NCBI GenBank assembly: GCA_023525715.1
Contig: CM042015.1
Location: forward strand, 87,047,750-87,111,749
Direction of reading: 5' to 3'
Source: Cichorium intybus
Lineage: Eukaryota > Streptophyta > Magnoliopsida > Asterales > Asteraceae
DNA: 64,000 nt
The translations under genes were made by a program, and so were the position numbers. The notes under the pieces are model-generated. The model was not told where the DNA came from, ran no database searches, and saw only the letters and a list, made by a program, of their open reading frames with translations. Shown one piece after another: positions 23,942 to 37,161 of the stretch. The stretch's first letter is position 1. Each line of letters opens with the position of its first letter.

Positions 23942-23950
23942 TTTATAGGG
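23942..23950 (-). promoter_or_regulatory. Probable TATA box of the PDH E1-beta gene
   Basis: Minus strand reads CCCTATAAAG about 80 bases upstream of the start codon at 23863, implying a short untranslated leader of roughly 50 nt. Position and sequence fit a plant TATA box; the start site itself is not visible. Confidence 0.6.
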
Positions 23951-24949
23951 TTTGTGTAGCGATTTGTTTAAGAGGGAAGTGGGGCGGAGAAACTGAGGGA
24001 GGTCTCTCTGGTTCTTGTGTGTTGGTCGATTTGATTGAGAAAGAGTTTGAGTGTGGCAAAGAGTTTTGGACTTCGATCGTAACGCCTCTTCGCTTATGAC
24101 TCAACTACAGCTAGTCAGCTCGGGTACCTGACACGTTAGGAAATACCTAAAATACCCTCGGCATACATCCATTGTGAAACTTATTTATTAGAGTAAATTA
24201 CAATTTTAGTCTCTATGGTTTATACGATTTTATAGTTTTAGTCCAAGTTTTGAATTTTTAAAGTTTTGGTCCCTGTAGTTGGCAGTTGATTGCATTTTTG
24301 GTCCCTCTTCGAGTTACTGTATGTTTTGCTTTGTTAGTACATATCAGGCAACCCTCACGTGAGGGCTTTTTAGTCAATTCACCATGTATAAATGTTTTAT
24401 GGCTTTAAACACAACAATATAATAGTCAAATAGTGGGCTGATCTTGATTCCAACATCTGCTACCTGATTTTGGGTTTTTTATTCACTATACCTGATTTCG
24501 GAGCTACAAAAGGCTGACAAAATGATGCTTAAACAACTCAAGAGTAGCTTTGTTAATAGAGAATATTGGGTTTATATTTGTTAAAATGAAATCGAAGACT
24601 TAATGGTCTTTTGATTAAATCAAATTGAACTCTCTCTTATGAAACCAAATTGCATAATCAGGAAAACTGTCGAAAGTTAGAACTTTGATCCCAGAACAAG
24701 TTGTGTGAAGTTAAAAAGTCAAAGAAGTTTCTAAAATTGTTCTATAAGCATCTGGAATGATATCTATGCTGCCAAGAAACTTGGTCGGTTCGGCTTCACT
24801 ACTGAACCAGCAAGTTTTTACGAATGAAAACTCCATTAATGGTAGTAAAACATTAAAAACATAACAAATGAAGTCCATCTTAAAGATTCAATATATTTAT
24901 GACGAAACGAGGTTAAGATACAATGTAAGAGAAGCTTACATCTGGTGGT
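23951..24949. other. Upstream region of PDH and intergenic DNA
   Basis: 23951-24130 is probably proximal promoter of the minus-strand PDH gene. 24185-24310 contains phrases such as AGTTTTGGTCCCTGTAG typical of dispersed plant repeats. No ORF is supported. Confidence 0.45.
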
Positions 24950-26018
24950 TCATCTTTTTTTCTTGATTATTTTGAATAAACCTTTGGGTCTTTCCTTGTA
25001 GATGTTGTGGAGAGGTAGCCCAAGAATGTTGGGCCGATGAGTGTGGAGCCCAAGCATAGGGATGTTGGGGCAGCGGTGGTGGCTAATAAATCCAACCAAA
25101 TTAAGTGCTTCCATGAAATTGACCATTATGCCATCAAATTTACTGGAGAGATCGGTCAAAGCATGCTTAATAACAGTTCGTTCTTTCATTGGTTCGACAA
25201 GTCCCCCAAGAAGATCGGAGAGTTTCTTTACCTTTTCACAATATGGGGACAATGCATATTATTTTGATTATTTGGAGTTCCACGCTTATTGTTTTGATAA
25301 TTTGGAGCTCCATACTTATTTGATGAAGAGCCGACATGTGGCACAGATGATGAAGATGCATTATTTTCATTAAAGGCTGTAGGAATTTGAGTATTTGAGA
25401 GACGAGTTTCTTGAACTGAGAGTACAGATCGCATCTCAAAAAAACTAGGAAACGGTTTAGTGAAGCAGATAATATCCGTTATGCCATCAAATTTACTGGA
25501 GAGATCGGTCAAAGCATGCTTAATAACAGTTCGTTCTTTCATTGGTTCGACAAGTCCCCCAAGAAGATAGGAGAGTTTCTTTACCTTTTCACAATATGCA
25601 TAAATTGAGAGATCCCCCATATTGATGTTCCGGAGCTCCATTTCTAACTGCATAATGGTGGATTCTATATATCCTCATAAAATAGAGAGGGGAGATTAAG
25701 CCAAACTTTCTGAGCGTTGGCGTTGGTGGAGTAAGCGGAGGTGACAAGGGGTTGAGAGATTGAGCCAAACAACCAAAGCTTGACCATAGAGTCGATTTTC
25801 TCCCATTCGGGATCCGTAAGGGGTTTGTTGGGGGGATCCTAGGTCGAATCAATGTAATCCAAGACATCGTACGCAATGCAGTGAGCTTCGAAGAGATTGC
25901 TCCAAGGTTCATAGTTGTGGGTTGGTAAGTTTAGAATTAGAAGGACGTGGGTTTTGATATTAGTGATCCCATACGCCTTGTGGGTGATTTTAGGGTTGGA
26001 GGTGGTATCGCCAGACAT
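24950..26018 (-). pseudogene. Decayed copia-type gag fragment
   Basis: On the minus strand an ATG at 26018 opens a frame beginning MSGDTTSNP. A Gag-like region follows, broken by a stop near 25840 and frame changes near 25680. The best preserved block (25653-25228) reads as copia Gag with CEKVKKLSDLLGG and DLSSKFDGI motifs. A piece of about 118 bp is present twice (25127-25247 and 25485-25605), which repeats the same Gag segment. No LTR, protease or RT is adjacent. Probably a solitary retro-derived gag remnant with an internal duplication. Confidence 0.65.
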
Positions 26019-27413
26019 GGAGAAGGGAAAAAAGGAGAAGAATCGAGAAGATGGAGATGATTGGAGGGAAACAAATGATCAGAAGAAGTAGGATCGGCAC
26101 TAGGGTTTTAGAAAATGGCTCGATACCATGCTAAAGCCTTATTTTCCAATGACTAAAGTCAAAGTCTATCATGTCAGTGTCTTTTGTGTTGGAAACATAT
26201 ATCAATAGCTATATCATTTTTATATTAGCTAAAAACTCTTATGTTAAACTTCTTACAATATCGTGTAGGACGAAGGTCACATTTCCTGGAAAAAAAAAAC
26301 TCCTTTCTTCATATAGAGTTGAACAAAATTTAGTTCATGCTTGATTGAGTCCTATATAAAAAAATTACTTGGGGAAGTGGAATGAGCCTAACTTTGAGCA
26401 TTTAATTAGATCCCTTGATGGGGAGTAATTCTTAAAGCAAATAAGGCAAGCCTGGTTGGCTTCATAAAGGAACCATAACCGGTTACTTACATAAAGGGAT
26501 TAAAAAGGATAAGATTAGCCATGTAAGGCGAAGGTACTTATGGAACTAATTTGAAAACCTATAAAAATATATTTTCCAACACAAATGTTTTTCCAAGACG
26601 ATGTATAAATTCAAATGTCTAACCACATACATATTATTACAAACAAATAGTAAAGAGTGGGGGAAATGGTTCCAAAACCACGCTTGGAGTTTTATCAAGG
26701 TTCACCAAAACATGGTTACGTCCCCTTGTCGCACACATCCACTATAAAGGAGATATTTATGGTAGAACTCAAACAATATTACAAGATTTACTATATTATC
26801 TTACAGTAGCTGTTCTTACCTTGTGCATGGGGGGCCTATACACCGGCTCAAATTTCGCGGGGCTTTGTAAAATTATTATTTTTTTTTCTAGTAGGTTGCA
26901 CCCCCTTGGAAAAAAATGAGACCCACTAATTAACTTAAACTCTGGGCTTTGATCAATTACCCACAAAAAAATTGAGATTGGGCTTTGATCACTTAAACTT
27001 TGGGCTTTAAATTTAAATAGTACTCGTACTTGTAAGCGTTTTTTTGGTTATTATTATGTACTCGTACTTGTAAACGTTTTTTTGGATATTATGTTTGATC
27101 GTAAAAAAAATTATGTTATTATATATTTACATTCCGGGAAAAAAAGTTTTGCACCCCCTAGTGATAATTCCTGGATCCGCCACTGTTATCTTATAATTAC
27201 TAGGGAGAGTGTGTAGTCTCTCAATATAATATTAACAATGTACATAAGTGAAGAATACAGTCTCAAAGTATGGACTACAAACTTTTATGATCAAGTATTT
27301 TTCTCTGATAGATTGACAGCAAGACAAAATGAAAAATTTATAATGTAAATACTTAATCTTGTTGAACCAGACTCATGTTGAATAACATTATTGTCTTATT
27401 AATTTGAATCAGG
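26019..27413. other. Intergenic, remnant repeats
   Basis: No ORF with recognisable content. 26870-27185 has two GCACCCCCT-type phrases and the phrase CTGGATCCGCCACTG, common in degenerate plant transposon ends. The last bases before 27414 (TCAGG) are the left target copy of the copia element. Confidence 0.4.
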
Positions 27414-27636
27414 TGTTATAAATAAATAATATCGACAATAAAATAAAATAATAATACGATAAAGAAAAATAAATGCGGACACAAGGATTTAATGTGGAAA
27501 AACCCTTTCGGGAAAAAACCACGGGCACAACCGATGATGATCACTATATGAGAAAAATGAGGAGGTTACAAGGTTTGGAACTGAAAAATATATATCTCTC
27601 TTTTCTTTTAATACACAAAGCCTCACAAAATATATC

Positions 27637-27718
<82 letters not shown>

Positions 27719-27944
27719 TCTATGTATCTGGGATGTATTGAATGCAATATAATCATCCCTATATATAGGGATGAAACAGCCGCAACAGACTCCGTAAATG
27801 TTGAAGAAAGATAGTAGGCGCCGTATGCAGTTGTTTGAAAAATTCCCACGTTCAAAACTCAATTTGCATTTGAGTTTGATTACTGTTCATGTGGGGCCCA
27901 CATGTTTTCTTTTGACTTTGCTTTTGAAAAGGCATCATTTTACA
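27414..27944 (-). repeat. 3' LTR of the copia element
   Basis: 531 bp; includes an (AT)n run at about 27641-27715. Matches 32215-32779 apart from AT-run length and a few substitutions. Confidence 0.94.
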
Positions 27945-28054
27945 ATCTCCACCTTGACTTTAAAAGCAATAAGTAATCAAACTCCACCTTGAGACGAATT
28001 TCCATTTGTAGAACTCCTCATTATAAAATCATCGTGTGCCGACAATCCTTGGAA

Positions 28055-31000
28055 TTAGATTGTCATACCAACCAAGCTTGAGCAAAGCTCAAACTTAGTT
28101 GCTGGAACCGGCTTCGTCATCATATCCGCCGGATTGTCATGAGTGCTAATCTTTTGAACTTGAATATCACCTTTGGAAATAACATCTCGAATAAAGTGAT
28201 AACGTACATCAATATGTTTCGTCCTCTCATGAAACATTTGATCTTTTGTGAGATAAATAGCACTTTGACTATCACAAAAAATCTTTGTGGGAGATGTGTC
28301 TCCACAAAGTTCACCGTATAAATTTCTTAACCAAATAGCTTCCTTACAAGCTTCAGAAATTGCCATGTATTCTGCTTCAGTTGTGGATAAGGCAACAGTG
28401 GTCTGTAGACTTGCCTTCCAACTCACAGCACATCCACCAATGGTAAAGACATAACCTGTCAAAGATCTTATTTTGTCTAAATCTCCAGCATAATCAGAAT
28501 CTACATAGCCCACCAGTCCTTCACCAGAACTTCCAAATTGTAAACATGCATTGGAAGTACCGCATAAATACCTAAGAATCCATTGAACAGCTTTCCAATG
28601 CTCTTTTCCTGGGTTAGCCATATATCTGCTAACAACACTTAAAGCGTGAGATAAATCAGGGCGAGAACATACCATAGCATACATTAGAGAACCAACTGCA
28701 CTAGAATACGGAACTTTAGTCGTGTTGTTAATTTCATCATCTGTCTTTGGACACATGCTGAAGATAGTTTGAAATGTGCAGCTAACGGAGTACTCACTGG
28801 CTTGGCTTTATGCATGTTGAATCTTTGAAGAACTTTCTCAATATACCTCTTTTGACTTAGGTATAGTTTTCCATGCTGTCTGTTACGAGTAATTTCCATA
28901 CCAAGAATTTTCTTGGCTGGACCTAAGTCCGTCATTTCAAACTCATTGCTTAGTTGTGCTTTCAGTTTTGCTATCTCTAGTTTATCTTTTGCAGCAATAA
29001 ACATATCATCAACATAAAGAAGCAGATATATTGATGAACCATTGACTGACTTAAAATAAACACAACTATCATAATCTGATCTTTTAAAATTCTGAGATAG
29101 CATAAAAGAGTCAAACCTCTTATACTATTGCCTTGGGGATTGCTTTAACCTATAAAGAGATTTCTTCAATCTACATACTAAGTTCTCTTTTCCAGGGATA
29201 ATGAAGCCTTCAGGTTACTCCATATAAATATCTTCCTCCAATTCACCATGTAAAAATGCAGTTTTGACATCTAACTGCTCAAGCTCATAATTATGCATGG
29301 CAACAATACTAAGTAAAGTACGAATTGAGCTATGCTTAACAACAGGAGAGAAAACATCAGTAAAATCAATGCCTGGAATTTGGCTATAGCCTTTAGCAAC
29401 TAACCTTGCTTTAAATCTTGCTTCCTCATTAGGAGTAATACCTTCTTTTCTTTTGAAAATCCATTTGCAGCGGATAGGCTTCTTTTCTTTTGGTAATTTC
29501 ACCAACTCCCAAGTGCCGTTCTTTTCAAGAGATTCCATTTCATCATGCATGGCAGTTATCCATTTGTTGCAATGTTCTGAAGTAATGGCTTCCGTGTAAG
29601 TTGAAGGTTCTTTGATACCTTCAATTTCTTCAGCAACGTTTAAAGCATAAGCAACAATATTTGCTTCTTCTATCAGTCTCTTGGGAGGATGAATGACCCT
29701 CCTAGGTCTATCAGTTGCTATAGAACGTTGTGGTTGGTGAGTAGGAGTAGGAGTAGAAGACTCTTGCTCAATTGATGGATTTTGATCAATAGAGTTTTCT
29801 TTTTCTGGTGTATGTTCTGAGTTAACAGATTGCTCCACCTGCACACTTGTCTTTTGTTGACTCTCAACAGGAATATTAGTAGAAGAATCTTTATGTAGCA
29901 TAGCCGATTCATTAAATACTACATTTCTACTAATCACGACCTTTTTAGTTTCAGGACACCATAACTTATATCCTTTCACACCAGACTTGTAACCAAGAAA
30001 GATACATTTAATAGCCCTGGGCTCTAATTTTCCATTATCAACATGAGCATAAGCAGGGCAACCAAAAATTCTTAAATCTGAATAATTTGCTGGAGAGCCA
30101 GACCATACCTCAATAGGAGTCTTTTTATCAAGTGGAATAGAAGGTGACATGTTAATTAGATAACATGTAGTAGAAGCAGCTTCTGCCCAAAAACGCTTAG
30201 ATAATCCTGCGTTAGATAACATACAACGGGCCTTTGAAATAATGGTTCTGTTCATACGTTCAGCTACACCATTTTGTTGAGGTGTGTGAGAAACGGTGTA
30301 TTGTCTAACAATTCCTTCTAGTTTACAATATGAATTAAATTCATTTGAACAAAACTCCATACCATTATCTGTACGAAGCTTTTTGACCTTCTTACCAGTA
30401 TGGTTTTCCACCATGACTTTCCATTCTTTGAATGCAGAGAATGCTTCAGATTTAAGTTTCAAGAAATATGACCAAACTCTTCTTGAATAATCATCAATAA
30501 TTGTCAACATATAACGAGCACCTCCTAGTGATGCTTCTTGAGATGGTCCCCATAAATCAGCATGTACATACTCCAAAATGCCTTTTGTAGTATGTACCGA
30601 GGTGTTGAATTTCACCCTCCTGTGTTTGATGCACCTCCTAGTGATGCTTCTTGAGATGGTCCCCATAAATCAGCATGTACATACTCCAAAATGCCTTTTG
30701 TAGTATGCACCGAGGTGTTGAATTTCACCCTCTTGTGTTTGCCAAATATACAGTGTTCACAGAATTCCAGTTTTCCAACGCATTGGCCATCAAGCAATCC
30801 TCTTTTGCTTAATGTTGTTAAACCAAGTTCACTCATATGCCCAAGACGCATATGCCATAGGTTAGTAGTAGCAGAAATAGAAGATGAATTTGAAGTAACA
30901 TTTGAATTACCTGTTACTGTTGTACCCCAAAGATGATACAGGTTTGCTGATTTGATATCGGCTTTCATGACAATCATAGCGCCTTTTGAAACCTTTAAAA

Positions 31001-31724
31001 CTCCACCTTCACCGGAATATTTGTACCCTTTAAGGTCAAGAGTACTTAAAGAAATAAGGTTTCTTTTCAAACCTGGAACGTGTCGAACATCAGACAAAGT
31101 TCTGACAACACCATCAAACATCTTGATTTGAATGGAACCAATTCCAGTGACTTTATATGGTGCATTATCACCCATCAATACAGAGCCACCTTCTATAGGT
31201 TGATAATTTGTAAACCAGCTTCTGTTTGGACTCATGTGAAAAGTACAAGCTGAGTCAAGAATCCATTCATCATTGGTTTTTAGGATTCCTGCAAAAGCTA
31301 CAAGGACATCTCCATTAGAATTATTTTCAGCAGCATAAGTAGCTTTTCCTTCATCATCTTGATTTGGTTTGTGATTTTGATTAGAAGCTCTTTTCTCCTT
31401 GTTTTTCAACTTGTAACATTCAGAGATATCATGTCCTTCCTTTTTGCAATAGTTGCATGACTTGGAACGTCTGGATCTAGATTTGCTTCTAGAATTTCTT
31501 TTGTTCTTGCCTTTGGAATCATTCTTATCTGTTGGTCTGCCACGAACTGCCAGACTTTCTCCTTTAGAACTTGAACCTTCAGTGGATACCATATCTTTCA
31601 TCTTTTCTTTGGCATGCAAAGCTTCATAAACTTCTTGAAGTGTTAAAGTATCACGACTATATAATATGGTATCTCTAAAGTTTGAATAAGAACTAGGCAA
31701 AGAACATAAAAGAATTAAACCCAA
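28055..31724 (-). pseudogene. pol: Copia protease, integrase, RT and RNase H, multiply broken
   Basis: Minus strand, starting with the Gag C-terminus and a CCHC knuckle (CNYCKKEGH...C, near 31450). Then come the protease (LDSACTFH, near 31255), the GAG-pre-integrase and integrase (30740-29950) and RT with YVDD at 29016-29005. RNase H follows with DSDYAGD, EAEYMA and HIDVRYHF, ending at 28055. Breaks: a 113-bp tandem duplication in the integrase (30518-30630 and 30631-30743) that shifts frame; TAA at 29217-29215 where Gln is usual; TAG at 29127-29125 where Trp is usual; and an apparent one-base loss near 28756. Both stops are explicable as C-to-T or G-to-A transitions. This copy cannot encode an active enzyme set. 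Confidence 0.92.
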
Positions 31725-32152
31725 TCCTCTTCATCATATTTTACCTCCATAGCTTCAAGATCAGTAATGATCTCTTTAAATGTCGAAAGATGATCCAACA
31801 ACGATCCACCTTCTTGCATCTTAAGTGAAAATAATTTTTGTTTAAGGTGCATCTTACTTGTGAGATCTTTGGTCATGCAAATTTGTTCTAATTTTAGCCA
31901 TAAAGAGGCTGCAGTAGTTTCTTTCAAAACTTCCTGCAAAATATTGTTAGATAAATGAAGATGGATATGAGAGAGAGCCTTACGATCTTTACGATCCTTT
32001 TCTTCATCTGACCAAGACGCAGGCATTTTGTCTCGGCCTAACAGAGCATCATCAAGGTCCAACTGAGCCAATACAGCTCGCATTTTTACTTGCCATAATG
32101 AAAATCTTGTATCTCGATCCAACAATGGAATATCGTATTTCAAAGTAGCCAT
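31716..32152 (-). pseudogene. gag: Copia Gag N-terminal part, frame-shifted at its end
   Basis: ATG at 32152, about 50 nt after the primer site. About 145 residues beginning MATLKYDIPLLD, with the Trp-containing N-terminal motif (FSLWQVKM) and the helical UBN2/Gag block (LWLKLEQICMTKDL, LKQKLFSLKM). The frame closes right after EEDWV, while the rest of Gag continues in another frame from 31724. A single T missing from GATTTGGG would explain this. Confidence 0.88.
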
Positions 32153-32214
32153 GTCGATATAATACTCAATAAATTGAGAATGAGTATAGAAAACAACATG
32201 GCTCTGATACCACT

Positions 32215-32779
<565 letters not shown>

Positions 32780-33520
32780 TCAGGCATAGAGGGCTGACTT
32801 GTAAAACCATTTTTATGGTATAGTTTTTGCGGATGATAAGATGGTATCGAGGCAATGGTCAATTGATAATGCCACATCATTGTTTAGATTCTTCGGTGTT
32901 CTATTTAGCATTAGGATTTGGATTAAGTTATCAAAATGTAGTTTTTGTTTGGAATGAGTGTTACTTGGGAAGTTAATACCGTTATAGAAACTTTTAGTTT
33001 TAAGGCAGATAATTTCATGTTTATATATTTGGGTTTATCAGTGCGGATAGTATGTCTAACAACGACTATTGGTACCTCGTTTTACAAAACTTCAAAAATA
33101 AACTTTTATTATTGGAAATTTAATTCTTTCTCGATAGGCGATTGTTTAACTCTCCTTAAAGCGATGTCACGAGGCTTAAGAGTGTGTTTTCTCTTTTTTG
33201 AGAGCCAATTGCTATTTTGAAGCTACAAGAAAGCATTTGCAATAAGTTTTACTGGCAAGGTGAATAAGGGAGAGAAAAATTATTTAGACAAAGTGGAATC
33301 ATGTTTTAGCTATCTAAAGAAATACAAGGTCTAGGCATTGGATTTGGGAGTTTGTTTGCAACAATATGACTCTTCTAGGTAAATGGATGTGATGATTTCT
33401 AACAGAGCCTGAATTTCTTTGGATTAAAATTATGAAGGTTGTTCATGGTGATTGCGGTGGGTTTCAACGAGATATTAGGTTCATGGGGAGGTTCAGTCCA
33501 GATATTGATAAAATTGTGAA
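32780..33520 (+). pseudogene. LINE (L1-type) ORF2 relic, RT C-terminal region
   Basis: With many stops and shifts, the plus strand still shows the order typical of plant L1 reverse transcriptase. FADD-like FCGG/ADDK near 32832 is followed by a KLSKC(S)F segment, the YLGLP-like block YIWVYQCG, the LSxGDCLTLLKA block near 33135, and the C-terminal phrase near 33320 (GLGIGFGSLFATNMTLLGKW-like). The copia element at 27414-32779 is inserted at or near its 5' edge. Assignment rests on block order rather than one intact frame. Confidence 0.6.
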
Positions 33521-34642
33521 CCGTGACTGCGGGACAGATACTTGACTTGCTTAAACCGAAACCGAACCAAACTGGCAAAAAAAATTGAACCAAACCGAAC
33601 CGTAAGAAGGTGGATATCACATATATCAGCTAAATATTGAAAATCAAAATCAATAAAACTTCAAACTACATGTAAGCTAAATTTGTAAACCTTTCATTCA
33701 TGTACAAGTCGTTGAAAAATAAAAATATTCAACATGAGACAATTTAAAGTATTAAACATAAGTTTAACAACACAAAAACATCTTGAATTTATTTGACAAC
33801 ATAAACCAAGCACCAAGTTAATAATAAAATATATAATATATAATATAATATTATTAATAAAATATATGCCGGTTCGGTTCGAATATCCACAGATATCTAA
33901 ATACCCAAACCGTAACCGAACCGTAGATACCCGATAATTTTCGATTTTGGATTGATCAGATCGGCTTGGTTCTTCAGTTTTCCGGTTTTTTTTTTGCACA
34001 ACCGTAAGGGGTTCTACATATTCTAGTATGCAGTGAAACATTATAAAATGTATAGATACTTTGTTTCTAATACAATAACATTGTTGATTGTTCTCTCAAT
34101 TTCAAAGTAATACGAAAATATTGAGTATACACTAGTTTAATATAAATTTATTTGATATTTTTCAAGTGCTTACAATTCACCACAATAAGCTTAACGGAAT
34201 GCGTTAAGACCGGAAGTTTTTGGTTAGGCACTTTATCAATAGAAAAGATTAATCAACTTTATCTTGGGTTATAATATTTTATTTATTACTTTTAACTTTT
34301 AAGTACAATATAGTAAAATTTTACAGGAATGTGATTTATAAAGGAATACAATACTTGCATTTGAGTTAGCCCACAATTATTCGGCCCAAGAGTATGGTTT
34401 TAAAATTTAAAATGCAATCTCTAGTTATTATTCCTACTCTTTTTTATATTAAACCATTTTGTTTTGCGTTTTAGATGAAAATATCTTTGTAGACACTCAA
34501 CAAGTGCCAAATCAAACCTAACCAGGTGAGGCTAAAATGCTTTTGCCATGTTTAAGATGTATATTATACTCTTATATGTTGGAATTGTATCGGCTAAAAT
34601 GATTATATGGAATTTGATCGGTTGACTAGTTGTACGGTTAAC

Positions 34643-34687
<45 letters not shown>

Positions 34688-35979
34688 TTGACCATTGTGG
34701 TAAAAATTTAAAATCCACGGTTGTAATCATCGACTAATTCATTTTTAAATGTCTGGCCACCCAAGGTAGAAATGTGCGATATTCAAACCTGGGCAATTGT
34801 AGAGATAGTTTACTCCAATATTTAGACGCAAACGACGACATTTTTAGCCGATGCAAGATATTTCAATGCCACTAGATACGTAGAGAGAAGCATTGAACGA
34901 GGGGAAAATTGTTTATGCCCTTCTTATGGGTTAAAAAAACTACCCATAAAAATGGAACAAAATAAGTTAAAAGAAGCCATAATGAACAACGTTGCTGAAT
35001 GTCATGATTCATGAGTCAACATTAATATTTTACAATCAAAAATAAAATACTTCGATTCAGAAGTTATGACATAGAGCACCATTAAAGAAGAAATGGCACA
35101 TTTAGAGTTGGTTCCAAATACTATAGAATTTATATATGTAATCTTAGAAAATGCTCAACAGTGGAATGAAATGGCACATTCATACATGCATTTTTCTGTC
35201 CCGATAATGGATACACTATAATAGAAACTTCATCAATCAACTAATTGTTTCAAATGCTTACATCTGACAAGAAGTAGACATTCATAAAAGCAACTAGTGC
35301 AACTGAAAACAATATATCTTCAAATTAATTGTTATCGTGTTTAATTGATGAACGAATCAAACAAAAAGTATGAACAGATTGGAATTCCAAAAGAGGTACC
35401 AATTCCACTAATATTTTTCAACGATAAGGACAGAGATCAAAGCAGGAGAATACTTGGTACTTACTTCTGATTTTCCTCCATCCCCACAGCCTTCATGGTC
35501 GCGACCGACGATAATGATACACTATTGCCGGAACTCCTGACACATAACATACACATTGATTTCCTTGCTAAACTAGAGCAATGGTTAGAGCGGCTTCTTC
35601 CGTCGGCCAGATGTTAGCGACTTGCCAACAAATATAGGTATATGCAGTGGTGGGAGAAACTTTTACTACCGGTAACTATGGTTATTCAAGAGCACGCTGA
35701 TTTCAAAGCATCCAATTTTAAGAAGATATTACAAATGGAGACTGATCTTACAACTCGGAAAATGTTTTCCGAGCAATATTGGTTGCTCAAGAGCGCTGAT
35801 TTTATGAGGCTAAATCGCCGGCTCTAATATGGAAATCCTAGCTTGCTTTCGGTCAAATTTTCTGTGAACGATAGGGTTGAAGCAGGATTAAAAACGATTA
35901 AGTAGTCAAATAAAAGACGACGTTTTTATCAAGATGACATACATATTTTGTAAAGTGTATTTGGTGTTTTTATTTTTTT
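33521..35979. other. Intergenic, AT-rich
   Basis: Contains an (AAT)n microsatellite at about 34643-34687. A stretch near 33545-33610 and 33870-33960 rich in AAACCGAACC-type words is a degenerate simple repeat. An isolated 61-residue ORF at 35642-35827 has no recognised domain. Nothing else is supported. Confidence 0.45.
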
Positions 35980-37161
35980 GGGTGAATTTCGTGTATACCC
36001 TTGTTAAATAAGAAAATATCGTATTCGCTCGACCTTAAATCTAAATATCGTAAATGCCCTTCGTAACTCTGAAAATATCGTATTTACTCAAATTTTAATT
36101 TTAAAAATTTTATAATCAATTATCATATTAAATACCCATTTTAATTTAAAATAAAACAAATATTGACCATTTTTCCCCTAAATCCTTTTAACATAACCTT
36201 ATTACCCCCTCCCCCTCTTTGCTAACCAGTCGACAAGTCTAATTACGCAAACCAAAAACACGATGTCGTCTTCCACATTAGAACGAGAAGGTGAGAAGAT
36301 TCACACATTGCAGCAACACTACAGAACTGGTCGGTGATATTAAAATTCATGCTTTTTAAGATAGTGATGATTATGATTTTGTTGCTGTGAAATCAAAATG
36401 GAGGTCCGAAGGTTTATTCAGTATTTAGGATCCTAGTATTTTCCAGAAAATAAAGGTCAAAATATCACAAAACTTCAGTGCAATTGCATGACATTGGAAA
36501 GGGTTTGAATGAATCGTTAACCTGGTTAATGTTTATGCCTCCATTAACCTAGCTGACAAAAACACATTTTGGCAAGAATTACTTTCTTTGAATACTTATA
36601 AATTATAATACTGGAATATGGAAGTTTATGGGAGATTTGAATGAGGTCCAGGGTCGGGACGACGAGTTCTCCTCTTTTTTTTTTTTTTACGAATTCTTTC
36701 ACCGTATAATCAATGGAAATAAAAAAGGTCTAAAATTAATGGTCTTTTGACTTAATAGAGTTTGCCATTCGAAACCAAATCAATTAAAGAATGACGTATG
36801 AGATTTTTTTTTTGCTTCAATGTTTAATCAACACATAAGGTGGAGACGAGGCACAAGGAGGCTGTGTTTCTGGTTTTCGTAATCAAACTTGTAGATGGGT
36901 TAGCAAAGAAGGGGGTAAGAAGGTCAAATGAGGTTATGTTAAAAGGATTTAGGGGTAAAACGGTCAATGTTGGTTTTATTTTAAATTAAAATGGTTATTA
37001 ATAATGATAATTGATTATAAAATTTTATAAAATGTCTAAAATTAAAAATTTAGGTAAATACGATATTTTTTGAGTTACGAAGGACGTATACGATATTTAA
37101 ATTTAAGGTTGGGCGAATACGATATTTTCTTATTTAACGAGGGTATACACGAAATTAACCC
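35980..37161. mobile_element. Mutator-like element (MULE-MITE) with long inverted ends
   Basis: About 250 bp at each end are inverted copies: left GGGTGAATTTCGTGTATACC, right the reverse of GGGTTAATTTCGTGTATACC. Further matches cover the CGATATTTTC..., AAATGGTCAATATT- and GGGGGTAATAAGG-type segments. Flanking 9-mers TATTTTTTT (35971-35979) and TAATTTTTT (37162-37170) agree at 8 of 9 positions, in keeping with the 9-bp duplication of Mutator elements. The centre lacks a MURA transposase but holds a LINE scrap. Confidence 0.75.
36480..36665 (+). pseudogene. LINE endonuclease fragment inside the MULE
   Basis: Plus-strand reading gives a VNVYAS...FWQELLSL stretch followed, after a stop and a frame change, by FMGDLNEVQGRDDE. 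These correspond in order to the NxYAP and GDFNEVR blocks of the apurinic/apyrimidinic-type endonuclease of plant L1 elements. It is short and broken, either captured by the MULE or left by a LINE that inserted into it. Confidence 0.55.

Noticed and set aside
27473..27814. ORFs with long Tyr-Ile repeats (also at 32274-32697 and 43246-43569)
   Set aside because: They translate (AT)n or (TA)n microsatellites inside LTRs and a MITE; not proteins.
35642..35827. 61-residue ORF after 35.6 kb
   Set aside because: Protein-like composition but no domain, no neighbours and no splice context that would make a gene.
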